Of a DNA stretch of 24,618 bases, positions 1 through 8,120 are shown piece after piece. Below the pieces are notes generated by a model. The model ran no database searches, was not told the DNA's origin, and was given only the letters and a program-made list of their open reading frames with translations. The translations under genes were made by a program, and so were the position numbers. The first letter of the stretch is position 1; every line of letters starts with the position of its first letter. The stretch lies in assembly GCA_019114585.1 (NCBI GenBank), contig DXFE01000023.1:1-24618 (forward strand), written 5' to 3'. This stretch comes from Gemmiger_A avium. Lineage in GTDB: Bacteria; Bacillota; Clostridia; Oscillospirales; Ruminococcaceae.

Positions 1-75
1 CTTGCCGTGGTCAACGTGGCCGATGGTGCCAATGTTAATATGAGGCTTGGAACGCTCAAACTTAGCTTTTGCCAT
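1..75 (-). CDS. tuf: Elongation factor Tu, N-terminal 25 codons (cut by window edge)
   Basis: EF-Tu brings aminoacyl-tRNA to the ribosome as a GTP complex in the cytoplasm. Only the first 25 residues are present, starting MAKAKFERSKPHINIGTIGH and running into the P-loop (G-H-V-D-H-G-K), where the window stops. The ATG at 73-75 is preceded by AAAGGAGGAC about 8 bases upstream, which fixes the start. It is the last gene of the str cluster (rpsL-rpsG-fusA-tuf) on this strand, 115 bp after the fusA stop, and has its own promoter in that gap. The identification is certain although the fragment is short, because this N-terminus is nearly invariant in bacteria. Confidence 0.96.
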   Translation of the reverse strand, partial: MAKAKFERSKPHINIGTIGHVDHGK

Positions 76-116
76 GGTTATTGTCCTCCTTTTTTATGAC
101 CGTATGACTTACGAAT

Positions 117-145
117 ATCATACTAAATCAGTTCTCAAAAATCAA
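117..145 (-). promoter_or_regulatory. Sigma-A promoter of tuf
   Basis: On the minus strand there is TTGATT (140-145), a 17-bp spacer and TATGAT (117-122). Transcription would start near 110, giving a leader of about 35 nt with the tuf ribosome binding site. It lies entirely in the fusA-tuf gap, so tuf can be transcribed above the level of the upstream operon, as is common for this abundant protein. The call is from sequence match only. Confidence 0.7.
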
Positions 146-151
146 GACATT

Positions 152-169
152 TGCGGGAATTTCCCCGCA
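152..169 (-). terminator. Short hairpin after fusA (weak terminator or processing site)
   Basis: TGCGGG (152-157) pairs with CCCGCA (164-169) across a 6-nt loop, about 20 bases past the fusA stop. On the minus strand no U-run follows directly; a TTTTT lies about 10 bases further on, inside the tuf promoter. It could partly terminate or stabilise the fusA mRNA end. A full terminator is not supported. Confidence 0.35.
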
Positions 170-190
170 GTTGCCAGGGCTGGGGTGAAA

Positions 191-2311
191 TTAGTCCTTC
201 TTGCGGCCGGCCATGATCTCCTCAGCGATGCTCTTGGGCACCTCAGCGTAATGGCTGGGCTCCATGGAGTACTGGCCACGGCCCTGGGTCTTGCTGCGCA
301 GGTCGGTGGAATAACCGAACATGTTGGACAGCGGGACGAAGGCGTTGACCTGCTGAGAGCCATTCAGGGCTTCCATGCCCTGGATCTGGCCACGGCGGCT
401 GTTCAGGTCGCCGATCACGTCGCCCATGTATTCGTCGGGCACAATGACCGCGACCTTCATGATGGGCTCCATGATGGCGGGATCGGCCTTGGCCATAGCG
501 TCCTTGAACGCCATGGAGCCGGCGATCTTAAAGGCCATTTCAGAAGAGTCGACCTCGTGATAAGAGCCGCCCTTCAGGGTGACCTTGACGTCCTCCACCG
601 GGTAACCGGCCAGGATGCCGGCCTTCATCGCGCCCTGGATGCCCTGGTCGATGGCCGGGATATACTCCTTCGGCACATCGCCGCCAACCACGGCGTTGAT
701 GAACTCGTAGCCCTTGCCAGCCTCGTTGGGCTCGATGGTGATGATACAGTGACCATACTGGCCCTTACCACCAGACTGACGGGCATACTTGGTGTTGGAA
801 TCGGCGGCACGACGGATGCACTCGCGGTAAGCAACCTGCGGGGCGCCCACGTTGGCTTCCACCTTGAACTCGCGCAGCAGGCGGTCCACGATGATTTCCA
901 GGTGCAGCTCGCCCATGCCGGCGATGATGGTCTGACCGGTTTCCTCGTCGGTCCAAGTACGGAAGGTGGGGTCCTCTTCAGCCAGCTTGTTCAGCGCAAT
1001 GCCCATCTTCTCCTGACCAGCCTTGGTCTTGGGCTCGATGGCAACGCGGATAACGGGCTCGGGGAACTCCATGCTCTCCAGGATGACGGGGTGCTTGGGA
1101 TCGCACAGAGTGTCACCGGTGGTGGTATTCTTCAGACCCACAGCGGCGGCGATGTCGCCGGCGTAGCAGATCTCGATGTCCTGCCGGTGGTTGGCGTGCA
1201 TCTGCAGGATGCGGCCCATACGCTCGTTGTTTTCCTTCACCGAGTTGTACACGGTGGAGCCGGCCTCAACGGTACCGGAGTACACGCGGAAGAAGCACAG
1301 CTTGCCAACGAACGGGTCGGTGGCGATCTTGAAAGCCAGAGCGGCGAACGGCGCGTCGTCAGAAGACGGACGGCTGGTCTCCTCGCCGGTCTCGGGGTTC
1401 ACGCCCTTGATATCCTCGATATCGGTGGGGGCGGGCATATAGTCCACGATGGCGTCCAGCAGCTTCTGAACGCCCTTGTTGCGGTAGGAAGTACCGCAGA
1501 CAACGGGAACCACGGTGTTGGCGATGGTCTCGCGGCGCAGAGCGGTCTTGATTTCTTCCTTGGTCAGCTCTTCGCCGTCCAGGTACTTCATCATCAGCTC
1601 TTCGTCGTTTTCGGCAATGGCCTCGATCATCTCGGCATGATACTGCTCGGCCAGCTCGCGCATATCCTCGGGGATTTCCTCCACGCGGACATCCTTGCCC
1701 ATATCGTCGTAGTAGACGTCAGCCTTCATGTCGATCAGGTCGATGATACCCTTGAAGGTATCCTCGGCGCCGATGGGCAGCTGGATGGGCACGGCGTTGC
1801 ACTTCAGGCGCTCACGCATCATGCGCACGACGCGATAGAAGTCGGCGCCCATGATGTCCATCTTGTTCACGTACGCCATACGGGGCACGTGATACTTGTC
1901 GGCCTGACGCCAAACAGTCTCGGACTGGGGCTCAACACCGCCCTTGGCGCACAGAACGGTCACAGAGCCGTCCAGCACGCGCAGGCTGCGTTCCACCTCA
2001 ACGGTGAAGTCCACGTGGCCCGGGGTGTCGATGATGTTGATCCGGTGCCGGAACTTCTTGGCCTTGGCAGGATCGTTCAGCAGTTCCGTGTGGCTCCAGT
2101 AGCAGGTGGTAGCAGCAGAAGTGATGGTGATACCACGCTCCTGCTCCTGCGCCATCCAGTCCATGGTAGCCGCACCATCGTGCGTCTCACCGATCTTGTG
2201 GTTTACACCGGTGTAGTAGAGGATACGCTCGGTGGTGGTGGTCTTGCCGGCGTCAATGTGCGCCATAATGCCGATGTTTCTGGTCATTTCCAGAGAAACG
2301 TCTCTTGGCAT
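191..2311 (-). CDS. fusA: Elongation factor G
   Basis: This translational GTPase drives ribosomal translocation and, with RRF, ribosome recycling. The 706-residue product is of normal EF-G length. The P-loop A-H-I-D-A-G-K-T-T lies at residues 17-25, followed by switch I (R-G-I-T-I-T-S-A-A-T), D-T-P-G-H-V-D-F and N-K-M-D. Domain IV carries the G-G-K-G-Q-Y-G-H segment, and the domain IV-V region contains R-R-G-Q-I-Q-G-M. The ATG at 2309-2311 is preceded by TTAGGAGGT, which supports the start. The gene lies 18 bp downstream of rpsG and upstream of tuf, the standard str order, so it is cotranscribed from the rpsL promoter. Nothing is missing or unusual in the translation. A 956-residue open frame on the opposite strand across this gene is a codon-bias shadow. 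Confidence 0.98.
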   Translation of the reverse strand: MPRDVSLEMTRNIGIMAHIDAGKTTTTERILYYTGVNHKIGETHDGAATMDWMAQEQERGITITSAATTCYWSHTELLNDPAKAKKFRHRINIIDTPGHVDFTVEVERSLRVLDGSVTVLCAKGGVEPQSETVWRQADKYHVPRMAYVNKMDIMGADFYRVVRMMRERLKCNAVPIQLPIGAEDTFKGIIDLIDMKADVYYDDMGKDVRVEEIPEDMRELAEQYHAEMIEAIAENDEELMMKYLDGEELTKEEIKTALRRETIANTVVPVVCGTSYRNKGVQKLLDAIVDYMPAPTDIEDIKGVNPETGEETSRPSSDDAPFAALAFKIATDPFVGKLCFFRVYSGTVEAGSTVYNSVKENNERMGRILQMHANHRQDIEICYAGDIAAAVGLKNTTTGDTLCDPKHPVILESMEFPEPVIRVAIEPKTKAGQEKMGIALNKLAEEDPTFRTWTDEETGQTIIAGMGELHLEIIVDRLLREFKVEANVGAPQVAYRECIRRAADSNTKYARQSGGKGQYGHCIITIEPNEAGKGYEFINAVVGGDVPKEYIPAIDQGIQGAMKAGILAGYPVEDVKVTLKGGSYHEVDSSEMAFKIAGSMAFKDAMAKADPAIMEPIMKVAVIVPDEYMGDVIGDLNSRRGQIQGMEALNGSQQVNAFVPLSNMFGYSTDLRSKTQGRGQYSMEPSHYAEVPKSIAEEIMAGRKKD

Positions 2312-2329
2312 AGTAACCTCCTAACCGAA

Positions 2330-2800
2330 TCAATAACGATAGTGAGCGAAAGCCTTGTTGGCCTCGGCCATCTTGTGGGTATCCTCGCGCTTCTTCACCG
2401 CGTTACCGGTGTTGTTGCAGGCGTCCAGGATCTCGTTGGCCAGGCGCAGAGACATGGTGCGCTCGCTGCGGGTGCGAGAGTAGGTGGTGAGCCAGCGCAG
2501 ACCCAGGGTCTGACGGCGCTCAGGACGCACCTCCATAGGCACCTGATAGGTGGAGCCGCCCACACGGCGAGCCTTAACCTCCAGGCTGGGCATGATGTTC
2601 TCCATAGCCTTTTCGAACATCTCCAGGGGATCGTTGCCGCTCTTCTCCTGCACGATATTGAAGGCATCGTACACGATTTTCTGAGCAACGCCCTTCTTGC
2701 CATCCAGCATGATGCTGTTGATCAGCCGGGTGACCATTTTGGAATTGTAAAGCGGATCCGCCAAAACGTCCCGCTTCGCAGTATTACCTCTTCTGGGCAT
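2330..2800 (-). CDS. rpsG: 30S ribosomal protein S7
   Basis: S7 nucleates assembly of the 30S head by binding the 3' domain of 16S rRNA and contacts tRNA at the E site. The 156-residue product begins MPRRGNTAKRDVL and matches the usual bacterial length, with the conserved R-R-V-G-G-S-T-Y-Q-V-P-M-E-V core and the C-terminal H-K-M-A-E-A-N-K-A-F-A-H stretch. An in-frame ATG six codons upstream is rejected because GGAGGG sits 7 bases before the ATG at 2798-2800. It follows rpsL after 123 bp and precedes fusA by 18 bp. In E. coli S7 represses its own operon by binding the rpsL-rpsG spacer; a hairpin lies in the equivalent spacer here. Confidence 0.97.
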   Translation of the reverse strand: MPRRGNTAKRDVLADPLYNSKMVTRLINSIMLDGKKGVAQKIVYDAFNIVQEKSGNDPLEMFEKAMENIMPSLEVKARRVGGSTYQVPMEVRPERRQTLGLRWLTTYSRTRSERTMSLRLANEILDACNNTGNAVKKREDTHKMAEANKAFAHYRY

Positions 2801-2863
2801 CTTTCTTCCCTCCTTCACAGAATGATATCATCGGTACTCGAAAGCATAAAAACTCCCGTTGTG

Positions 2864-2908
2864 CCACACGAAAGGCAATTTACGCTTGTATATAAACAGC
2901 CTTTGTGG
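2864..2908 (-). promoter_or_regulatory. Bulged hairpin in the rpsL-rpsG spacer (possible S7 control site)
   Basis: In the minus-strand RNA, CCACAAAGGC (from 2899-2908) pairs with GCCTTT-CGT-GTGG (from 2864-2876). This gives a 6-bp plus 4-bp stem with a 3-nt bulge and a 22-nt AU-rich loop. It ends about 60 bases before the rpsG start. There is no U-run, so it is not a terminator. Its position matches the intercistronic site where S7 feedback acts in E. coli; that function here is an inference. Confidence 0.4.
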
Positions 2909-2923
2909 CGGGTATGATTTTTA

Positions 2924-3352
2924 TTACTTCTTCTTAGCACCGGCCTTGGGACGCTTCGCACCGTACTTGGAACGGGCCTGGTTGCGGTTGGCCACGCCCT
3001 GGGTATCCAGAGTACCACGGATGATGTGGTAACTAACACCAGGCAGGTCCTTAACACGGCCGCCACGGATCAGTACGACGCTATGCTCCTGCAGGTTATG
3101 GCCGATACCCGGAATGTAAGAGGTTACCTCGATACCATTCGTGAGCTTAACACGGGCTACCTTACGAAGAGCAGAGTTGGGCTTTTTCGGGGTCATGGTA
3201 CGAACAGCGGTGCAGACGCCACGCTTCTGGGGGCTATTCTGATCGGAATAGGCCTTCTTCTGAGAGTTGTAGCTCTTCAGCAGCGCGGGAGCGGTGCTCT
3301 TCTTGACCAGGACCTCACGACCCTTGCGTACAAGCTGGTTAAAAGTAGGCAT
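2924..3352 (-). CDS. rpsL: 30S ribosomal protein S12
   Basis: S12 lies at the decoding centre of the small subunit and controls accuracy. The 142-residue product starts MPTFNQLVRKGREV and has the Gram-positive form, with an insertion before S-P-Q-K-R-G-V-C relative to E. coli. The T-P-K-K-P-N-S-A-L-R-K loop carries Lys56 (E. coli Lys43), and R-V-K-D-L-P-G is intact. Both classic streptomycin-resistance positions are therefore wild type. The frame stays open 29 codons upstream, but AAAGGAG lies about 7 bases before the ATG at 3350-3352 and family alignment begins there. It is the first gene of the str operon, about 85 nt downstream of a near-consensus promoter. Confidence 0.98.
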   Translation of the reverse strand: MPTFNQLVRKGREVLVKKSTAPALLKSYNSQKKAYSDQNSPQKRGVCTAVRTMTPKKPNSALRKVARVKLTNGIEVTSYIPGIGHNLQEHSVVLIRGGRVKDLPGVSYHIIRGTLDTQGVANRNQARSKYGAKRPKAGAKKK

Positions 3353-3444
3353 TTTGTTCTCCTTTCTTACAGTATTTTTCCGTCCTTCGCCCCGTATATA
3401 CGAGGTTTGGGGCAGAGTTACGCCCAGGTGGCGCAACATGATTT

Positions 3445-3473
3445 ATTTTACAAGCAAAGTTTGTGTATGTCAA
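3445..3473 (-). promoter_or_regulatory. Strong sigma-A promoter of the str operon (rpsL-rpsG-fusA)
   Basis: The minus strand carries a perfect TTGACA (3468-3473), a 17-bp spacer and TAAAAT (3445-3450), with AT-rich DNA upstream. Predicted initiation is near 3438, leaving an 86-nt leader before rpsL. The leader contains a near-palindrome (CCTCGTATATACGGGG) of unknown role. The promoter lies just inside the accessory boundary and would make the str operon independent of rpoBC transcription. Confidence 0.85.
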
Positions 3474-3534
3474 CAGTATTTTCAAAAAAATGCTGGGCAA
3501 ATCAACAAATTTTCGTTCTGCTGGTTTTTGCGGC

Positions 3535-3572
3535 AAAAACCGCCTGCGGCAAAGGGCCGTCAGGCGGTTTTC
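3535..3572 (-). terminator. Strong intrinsic terminator of the transporter operon
   Basis: AAAACCGCCTG (3536-3546) pairs with CAGGCGGTTTT (3561-3571), extended inwards by CGGC/GCCG around a short loop. On the minus strand it is followed by TTTTT, on the plus strand by TTTT, so it may work both ways. It sits 25 bp past the stop of the secreted repeat protein gene and before the rpsL promoter, separating the two same-strand operons. Confidence 0.88.
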
Positions 3573-3596
3573 CTTATATATAATAGGTAGGTCTGC

Positions 3597-5870
3597 TCAG
3601 CCGAACAGGTGCAGCACCCGATCCCAGAAGGTGGTTTCCTGCACAGCGGGTTCCGGCTGCTGCGCAGCCGCCGGGGATTCGGTTTGCGGTGTATCCAGCT
3701 CATCGGTCTTCATGATGAACTTAACGCTGGCCTTGACCCCCTCGGCGCTGCCGGTATACGAGGTATAGGCCGCGGCCTGCTCTTCCATGGCATCCAGGAC
3801 CTGGCCCAGGGAACCGCCGCCGGCGCTGCCGGCCAGGTCTTTCAGGCGGCCGCCCACCCGCTCCACGCAGGTGTCCAGACCGGCCTGCAGCTGACCCGCG
3901 CCCTCGTTCAGGCTGCCCGCACCGGTGCGGAACTGCCCGATGGCGTCCTTTACGGTTTTGCTGGAGGCGGACAGGGTGCTCAGCCCCGCGCTCAGCGCCG
4001 AGGCGCCGTTGTTCAGCTCCGCGGCACCCGCGGTAAGCTGGTCGGCACCGGTGCGCAGGATGCTTACCCCCTGCCGGACACCGGCCGTACCGGTTGCCAG
4101 CGCCGCGGCCGCACCGGCCACCGTCTGCGGATTGGCGGGATTTTCCGCATCGTACAGTGCACCGGTCAGGGTTTTGAGGGAGTTCAGCATGGTCTGGGCA
4201 TCCCCTGCCAGTTTCAGGAAGCCGGTTATCGCCGGTTCCACCGCGGAAACATCCAGCCCGTCCAGCGCGGCCGTGACTTTATCCACCGCCGCCTGCTTCT
4301 GCGTGGCCATGCCGGCAACCACCTGATCCGCCACCTGGGCGGCGTCAAAGTTCACCTGGCTCTGGATCGCACCGGCCGCGGCCTCCTGCACGGCGGGTGC
4401 AGCCGCCTGGACCGCGCCGCCGGCCTGTTCCTGAATGGCCGCGGCCTCCTCCGGGGTGAGCTTACCGCTGTCCACATAGGGCTGCAGGGCTGCCGTCAGG
4501 GTATCCTGTACAGCCTGGGACACGGCGGGCATGGCCTGCCCTACCGCGGCCTGGGCCGCCTGGGCGGCACCGCTTTTCACGGCGTCGCCCACATTCTGGG
4601 CAGCTGCCTGGGCTGCGCCCTGCGCGGCGCCGTCAAACACCTGGCCCACGCCGGTGGCCAGCTGGGTTTTCAGCGCCGCCACATCCGGGAACTTCAGCCC
4701 CTCCAGCTGTTCCAGCAGCGCTTCCATCTCCTGTTCCAGCGCAGCCTGCTGGCCGGCAGCCCCCTGCAGGGCCGGAACCAGCTGCTGCTGCAGCTGGTCG
4801 GACAGCTGCCTGGCCCCGTCGTCCAGCTGCACGGTACCGTCCGCCAGCTGGATCGCGCCGTCATCCAGGCTCTTGGTGCCGTCCAGCAACCGCTGGGAAC
4901 CGGCCTGCACCTGCTGTGCGCCGGACAGGGCGCTGTCCACGCCCGCGTCAAAGGTGGCATAGCTGCTTTCGAACTCTTCCATCTTGCTCTGCAGCGCGCC
5001 GGTGGCCTGATGCAGGGTAGACGCACCGCTCTGCAGCTGGGCCGCCGCGTCTTTCAGCTGATCCAGCTGGCCCAGATCCAGATCGGGCAGGTCCAGCCCG
5101 TCGGACAGCTCCTCCACACTGGTGGAAGAGGCCAGCAGCACGGTGGGCAGGGTGCAGTCGGTCACATCCGCCTCCACCACCAGTTCGTCCAGCAGATAGT
5201 TTTCCAGGCCGGAAAACGCCCCCGGCAGCAGGCCGTCCAGCGTTTCCGACATGCCCGGCATGGCCAGGAAACAGGCCAGCTGGGTTTTGGCATCGGTCTG
5301 CACCGTGCCGTGCAGGGCGGTCACATCGGTGTAGGTGCCCACCGGCAGGGTCAGGGCCGCCACCGTGAAGAAGGGCGTATAGACGGTACGGGTCTTGCCG
5401 CCGATCTTTTTCTGCTGCCCCTCATGATTGGTGAGCGCCAGACGGATGACCAGGTGGCCGCTTTTGCCTTCCAGTTCTTCGGCGGTGACCGGGCTGCCGT
5501 CCAGGGTGTAACGGATCTCCACCGTGACCGGCGGGGTCTGGTCGGTGGTGCCCTGGTAGTAGATATCCTTGGCGTCGGTGGTCCAGGTCAGCTCCTCCCC
5601 GTTCTGTTCCGGCATCACCGTATCGGTCAGGTTGGTAATGCCGGTCAGGCTGCTGCGGTCGGCAGCGGCGGAAAATCCGCTGTCGCTGTGCAGCCAGTCG
5701 CTGACGATCTGTTCCCGGATGGAGCCGTCCAGGTTCAGGATCACAAACACATTTTCGTTCTTGGTCATTTCGCTGCTTTGGGGCCCGGCGGCAAAGGCGG
5801 GCAGGGTGCAGCTTACCGCCAGCGCGCCGCTGAGGGCGGCAGCCAGGGCTTTTTTCCAGAATCGTTTCAT
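3597..5870 (-). CDS. Secreted Leu/Gly heptad-repeat protein coupled to the MMPL transporter
   Basis: The function is not known. The 757-residue product has an N-terminal signal peptide (K-R-F-W-K-K, then a hydrophobic stretch, P-A-F-A-A near residue 28). A folded region follows to about residue 250. Two blocks of x-x-x-L-x-x-G type heptads lie at about 276-360 (for example GAIQLADGTVQLDDGARQL) and 594-667, on either side of an Ala/Gln/Val-rich, probably helical stretch. No C-terminal transmembrane segment is evident, so it is probably exported. Such repeats are known from YhgE/Pip-type and MMPL-associated envelope proteins of Gram-positives. The start overlaps the transporter stop as ATGA, implying translational coupling and a joint role. 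The frame is open further upstream, but that part lies inside the transporter gene. Confidence 0.8.
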   Translation of the reverse strand: MKRFWKKALAAALSGALAVSCTLPAFAAGPQSSEMTKNENVFVILNLDGSIREQIVSDWLHSDSGFSAAADRSSLTGITNLTDTVMPEQNGEELTWTTDAKDIYYQGTTDQTPPVTVEIRYTLDGSPVTAEELEGKSGHLVIRLALTNHEGQQKKIGGKTRTVYTPFFTVAALTLPVGTYTDVTALHGTVQTDAKTQLACFLAMPGMSETLDGLLPGAFSGLENYLLDELVVEADVTDCTLPTVLLASSTSVEELSDGLDLPDLDLGQLDQLKDAAAQLQSGASTLHQATGALQSKMEEFESSYATFDAGVDSALSGAQQVQAGSQRLLDGTKSLDDGAIQLADGTVQLDDGARQLSDQLQQQLVPALQGAAGQQAALEQEMEALLEQLEGLKFPDVAALKTQLATGVGQVFDGAAQGAAQAAAQNVGDAVKSGAAQAAQAAVGQAMPAVSQAVQDTLTAALQPYVDSGKLTPEEAAAIQEQAGGAVQAAAPAVQEAAAGAIQSQVNFDAAQVADQVVAGMATQKQAAVDKVTAALDGLDVSAVEPAITGFLKLAGDAQTMLNSLKTLTGALYDAENPANPQTVAGAAAALATGTAGVRQGVSILRTGADQLTAGAAELNNGASALSAGLSTLSASSKTVKDAIGQFRTGAGSLNEGAGQLQAGLDTCVERVGGRLKDLAGSAGGGSLGQVLDAMEEQAAAYTSYTGSAEGVKASVKFIMKTDELDTPQTESPAAAQQPEPAVQETTFWDRVLHLFG

Positions 5871-7954
5871 GGGGTGGTCGTCTCCTTTCCCCGGCGCGTC
5901 CAGCGCCAGGTGGTCTTTTGAATGATGGGTTCGGTAATCACCAGCAGAGCCGGCAGAATCAGCAGGATCACAAACATACTGATCAGCGCGCCCCGGCTGA
6001 TCAGGCGGCACAGACTGCCGATCAGCTCCATGCGGGACGCCAGCGACACGCTGAAGGTGGCCGCAAAGAAGGTAAGCCCGCTGGTGAGGATGCTCTGGCT
6101 GCACTGTTCCACCGCGATGCGGGCGGCCTCCCGGGCGGGATAGCCGCCCTCCCGCTCCTCCCGGAACCGGGTGGTCAGCAGGATGGCGTAGTCTACCGTG
6201 GCGCCCAGCTGGATGGTGCCGATCACGATGCTGGCCACAAAGGGCAGCACATCCCCGGTGAAATACGGGATGCCCATATTGATCATGATGGCGCTTTCAA
6301 TGGCCGCCACCAGCAGCACCGGTATGGACAGCGAGCGGAAGCTGACCGCGATGATCAGGAACACCGCCAAAATACTGGCGATGCTGACGCTGCGGAAATC
6401 CACATCCGCCACCTGGATCAGGTCGTTGGTCATGGCGCCCTCGCCGGTGATGACCCCGTTGGGATCGTACCGTTTTACGATCTCGTTGAGGGTTTTGAGC
6501 TGCTCGCCCTGCTCGGCGGTGCCGCTTTTGCAGCTGGAGTTGGCCAGCAGCATCTCATGGCCGCCCGCCTGGAACATCTCCCGGGCGGAACGGGGCAGCA
6601 TCTCCTGCGGGATCCCGCCGCCCACAAAGCTTTCCCAGCTGAGCACCTGGTGGATCCCCTCCACCCCGGCGATCTCCCGGGACAGGTTCTGCATCTCCCG
6701 GGAGGACAGATCCGCATCCACCAGGATAAAGTGGGAGGTGGTCATGCCGAAGTCCTCTTTCAGCCGGTTGGTGCCCTCAATGCCCGGCAGATCCTGGGGC
6801 AGGCTGTCGAACAGGGTGTAGTAGACCGGGGTTTTGGCCTGCGCCACGGCAAAGGGGACGAAGCAGGCCACGAACACCGCCAGGATCGGCACCGCGTGGC
6901 GCACTACAAAACGGGGCGTGCGCTGCAGCCGGGGAATAAAGGTGCGGTGGGTATGGCGGGAGATAGCGCCCCGGAAGGTAAGCAGCAGTGCCGGCAGGAT
7001 GGTGACGGTGCTGATCACCCCCAGCAGAACGCCCTTGGCCATGACCAGGCCGATGTCCCGCCCCAGGGTAAGACGCATGGTGCACATGGCCAGGAAACCC
7101 GCGATGGTGGTGAGGGAGCTGGCCAGAATCGAGGAGAAGGTTTTCTGTATGGCCTGTACCATGGCCCGTTCCGGGTCGGGACAGGTCAGCTGCTCTTCCT
7201 CAAACCGATGCAGCAGGAAGATGGAAAAATCCATCGTGACGCCCAGCTGCAGCACGGTGGCCAGGGCCTCGGTGATGTAGCTGATCTGGCCCAGAAAGAT
7301 GTTGGTGCCGAAGTTGTACCCGATGGGGAAGATCATCCCCAGCATGAAGATCAGCGGCACCACCGTTTCTTTCATGCTCAGGAACAGCACCACCAGACAG
7401 GCGCCCACCGCACAGAGGATGTACAGCGGCATCTCCTTGTTGACCAGCGCCCGGGTATCCTCCAGAATGGCGGAGATACCGCCGATGAAGCAGCGCTCGT
7501 TCAGCAGCTTCTTGATGGTGTTCTGGGCCGCCATGGTCACCGCATGGGCGCTGGGGTAATCAAACTGTACCACCAGCAGGGTGGCCCCGCTGTCGCTGTA
7601 GAAAAAGCGGCGGATATCCGGCGGCAGCATCTCTTTGGGGGTGGTCACATTCAGCAGGTCGTCCGCCCCCAGCACGGCGCGCACCCCTTCCACCTGCGCC
7701 AGCGCCTCCTTGAGGGCCAGCGTATCAGCCTGGGTCATGTGCTCCACCGTGATCATGGAGGTGGCCGCCATGTGGAAATCCTCGTCCAGCATCCCCTCCC
7801 CTACCATGGAGTCCAGCTCCGGCGGCAGATAGGTGAGGATGTCGTAGTTGATATAGGTGCCCACGGCGCCAAAGATCGAGGGGATCAGCAGCAGAACCGC
7901 GGCCAGCAGCACCGCTTTTCGGTGCCGCACCACCCAACGTGCGAACCATTCCAT
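5867..7954 (-). CDS. MMPL/RND-family membrane transporter
   Basis: This is probably a proton-driven exporter of lipids, amphiphiles or drugs across the cytoplasmic membrane; the substrate is unknown. The 695-residue protein has the two-repeat RND layout. TM1 is at about residues 14-33, an extracytoplasmic domain spans about 40-175 and a helix bundle 176-330. The pattern then repeats, with TM7 at about 353-372, a second outer domain and a C-terminal bundle from about 525. The proton-relay signatures are T-M-D-F at Asp242 and T-V-D-Y at Asp588, matching the Asp-Tyr pairs of MmpL proteins. The ATG at 7952-7954 follows AAAGGAAG. It is the first gene of a two-gene operon, divergent from a TetR gene whose presumed operators overlap its promoter. 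Confidence 0.93.
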   Translation of the reverse strand: MEWFARWVVRHRKAVLLAAVLLLIPSIFGAVGTYINYDILTYLPPELDSMVGEGMLDEDFHMAATSMITVEHMTQADTLALKEALAQVEGVRAVLGADDLLNVTTPKEMLPPDIRRFFYSDSGATLLVVQFDYPSAHAVTMAAQNTIKKLLNERCFIGGISAILEDTRALVNKEMPLYILCAVGACLVVLFLSMKETVVPLIFMLGMIFPIGYNFGTNIFLGQISYITEALATVLQLGVTMDFSIFLLHRFEEEQLTCPDPERAMVQAIQKTFSSILASSLTTIAGFLAMCTMRLTLGRDIGLVMAKGVLLGVISTVTILPALLLTFRGAISRHTHRTFIPRLQRTPRFVVRHAVPILAVFVACFVPFAVAQAKTPVYYTLFDSLPQDLPGIEGTNRLKEDFGMTTSHFILVDADLSSREMQNLSREIAGVEGIHQVLSWESFVGGGIPQEMLPRSAREMFQAGGHEMLLANSSCKSGTAEQGEQLKTLNEIVKRYDPNGVITGEGAMTNDLIQVADVDFRSVSIASILAVFLIIAVSFRSLSIPVLLVAAIESAIMINMGIPYFTGDVLPFVASIVIGTIQLGATVDYAILLTTRFREEREGGYPAREAARIAVEQCSQSILTSGLTFFAATFSVSLASRMELIGSLCRLISRGALISMFVILLILPALLVITEPIIQKTTWRWTRRGKETTTP

Positions 7955-7995
7955 CGCACAACACTTCCTTTCCCGGTTTCCGGCGAAGCGGAAAC

Positions 7996-8095
7996 TGACT
8001 GTTGGTCATCGAGTAGCAGTATACCGCGGAAATGACCACTGGTCAATTCATTAAATGACCAATGGTCAGAATTGTTTTATTGTGACTGTTGGTCA
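7996..8095. promoter_or_regulatory. Four 13-bp TetR operator repeats
   Basis: There are four copies of TGAC-N5-GTCA. TGACTGTTGGTCA is at 7996-8008 and identically at 8083-8095. TGACCACTGGTCA is at 8033-8045 and TGACCAATGGTCA at 8056-8068; these two are perfect palindromes about a central base. Centres are 37, 23 and 27 bp apart. They fill the intergenic region between the transporter and the TetR gene and overlap the transporter promoter, which fits cooperative repression by the divergent regulator. Confidence 0.85.
8018..8046 (-). promoter_or_regulatory. Promoter of the MMPL transporter operon
   Basis: On the minus strand, TTGACC (8041-8046) and TATACT (8018-8023) are separated by exactly 17 bp. 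The expected start is near 8011. The inverted repeat at 8033-8045 overlaps the -35 element and spacer, and the one at 7996-8008 lies just past the start point. A repressor bound there would block polymerase. Confidence 0.82.
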
Positions 8096-8120
8096 TTTTG
8101 TACAATTCCCCGTAGGACAC

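Noticed and set aside
47..2917. 956-residue open frame on the plus strand across fusA and rpsG
   Set aside because: It is antisense to certain essential genes, has a His/Gly/Leu-rich low-quality translation and results from codon bias in GC-rich genes.
3463..3768. Small plus-strand open frames around the rpsL upstream region
   Set aside because: They cross a promoter and a terminator hairpin, lack ribosome binding sites and show no recognisable protein features.
3609..5921. 770-residue plus-strand frame opposite the heptad-repeat gene
   Set aside because: It is a shadow of the repetitive Gln/Ala/Leu/Gly coding sequence; the minus-strand frame has a signal peptide, an ATGA overlap and a terminator.
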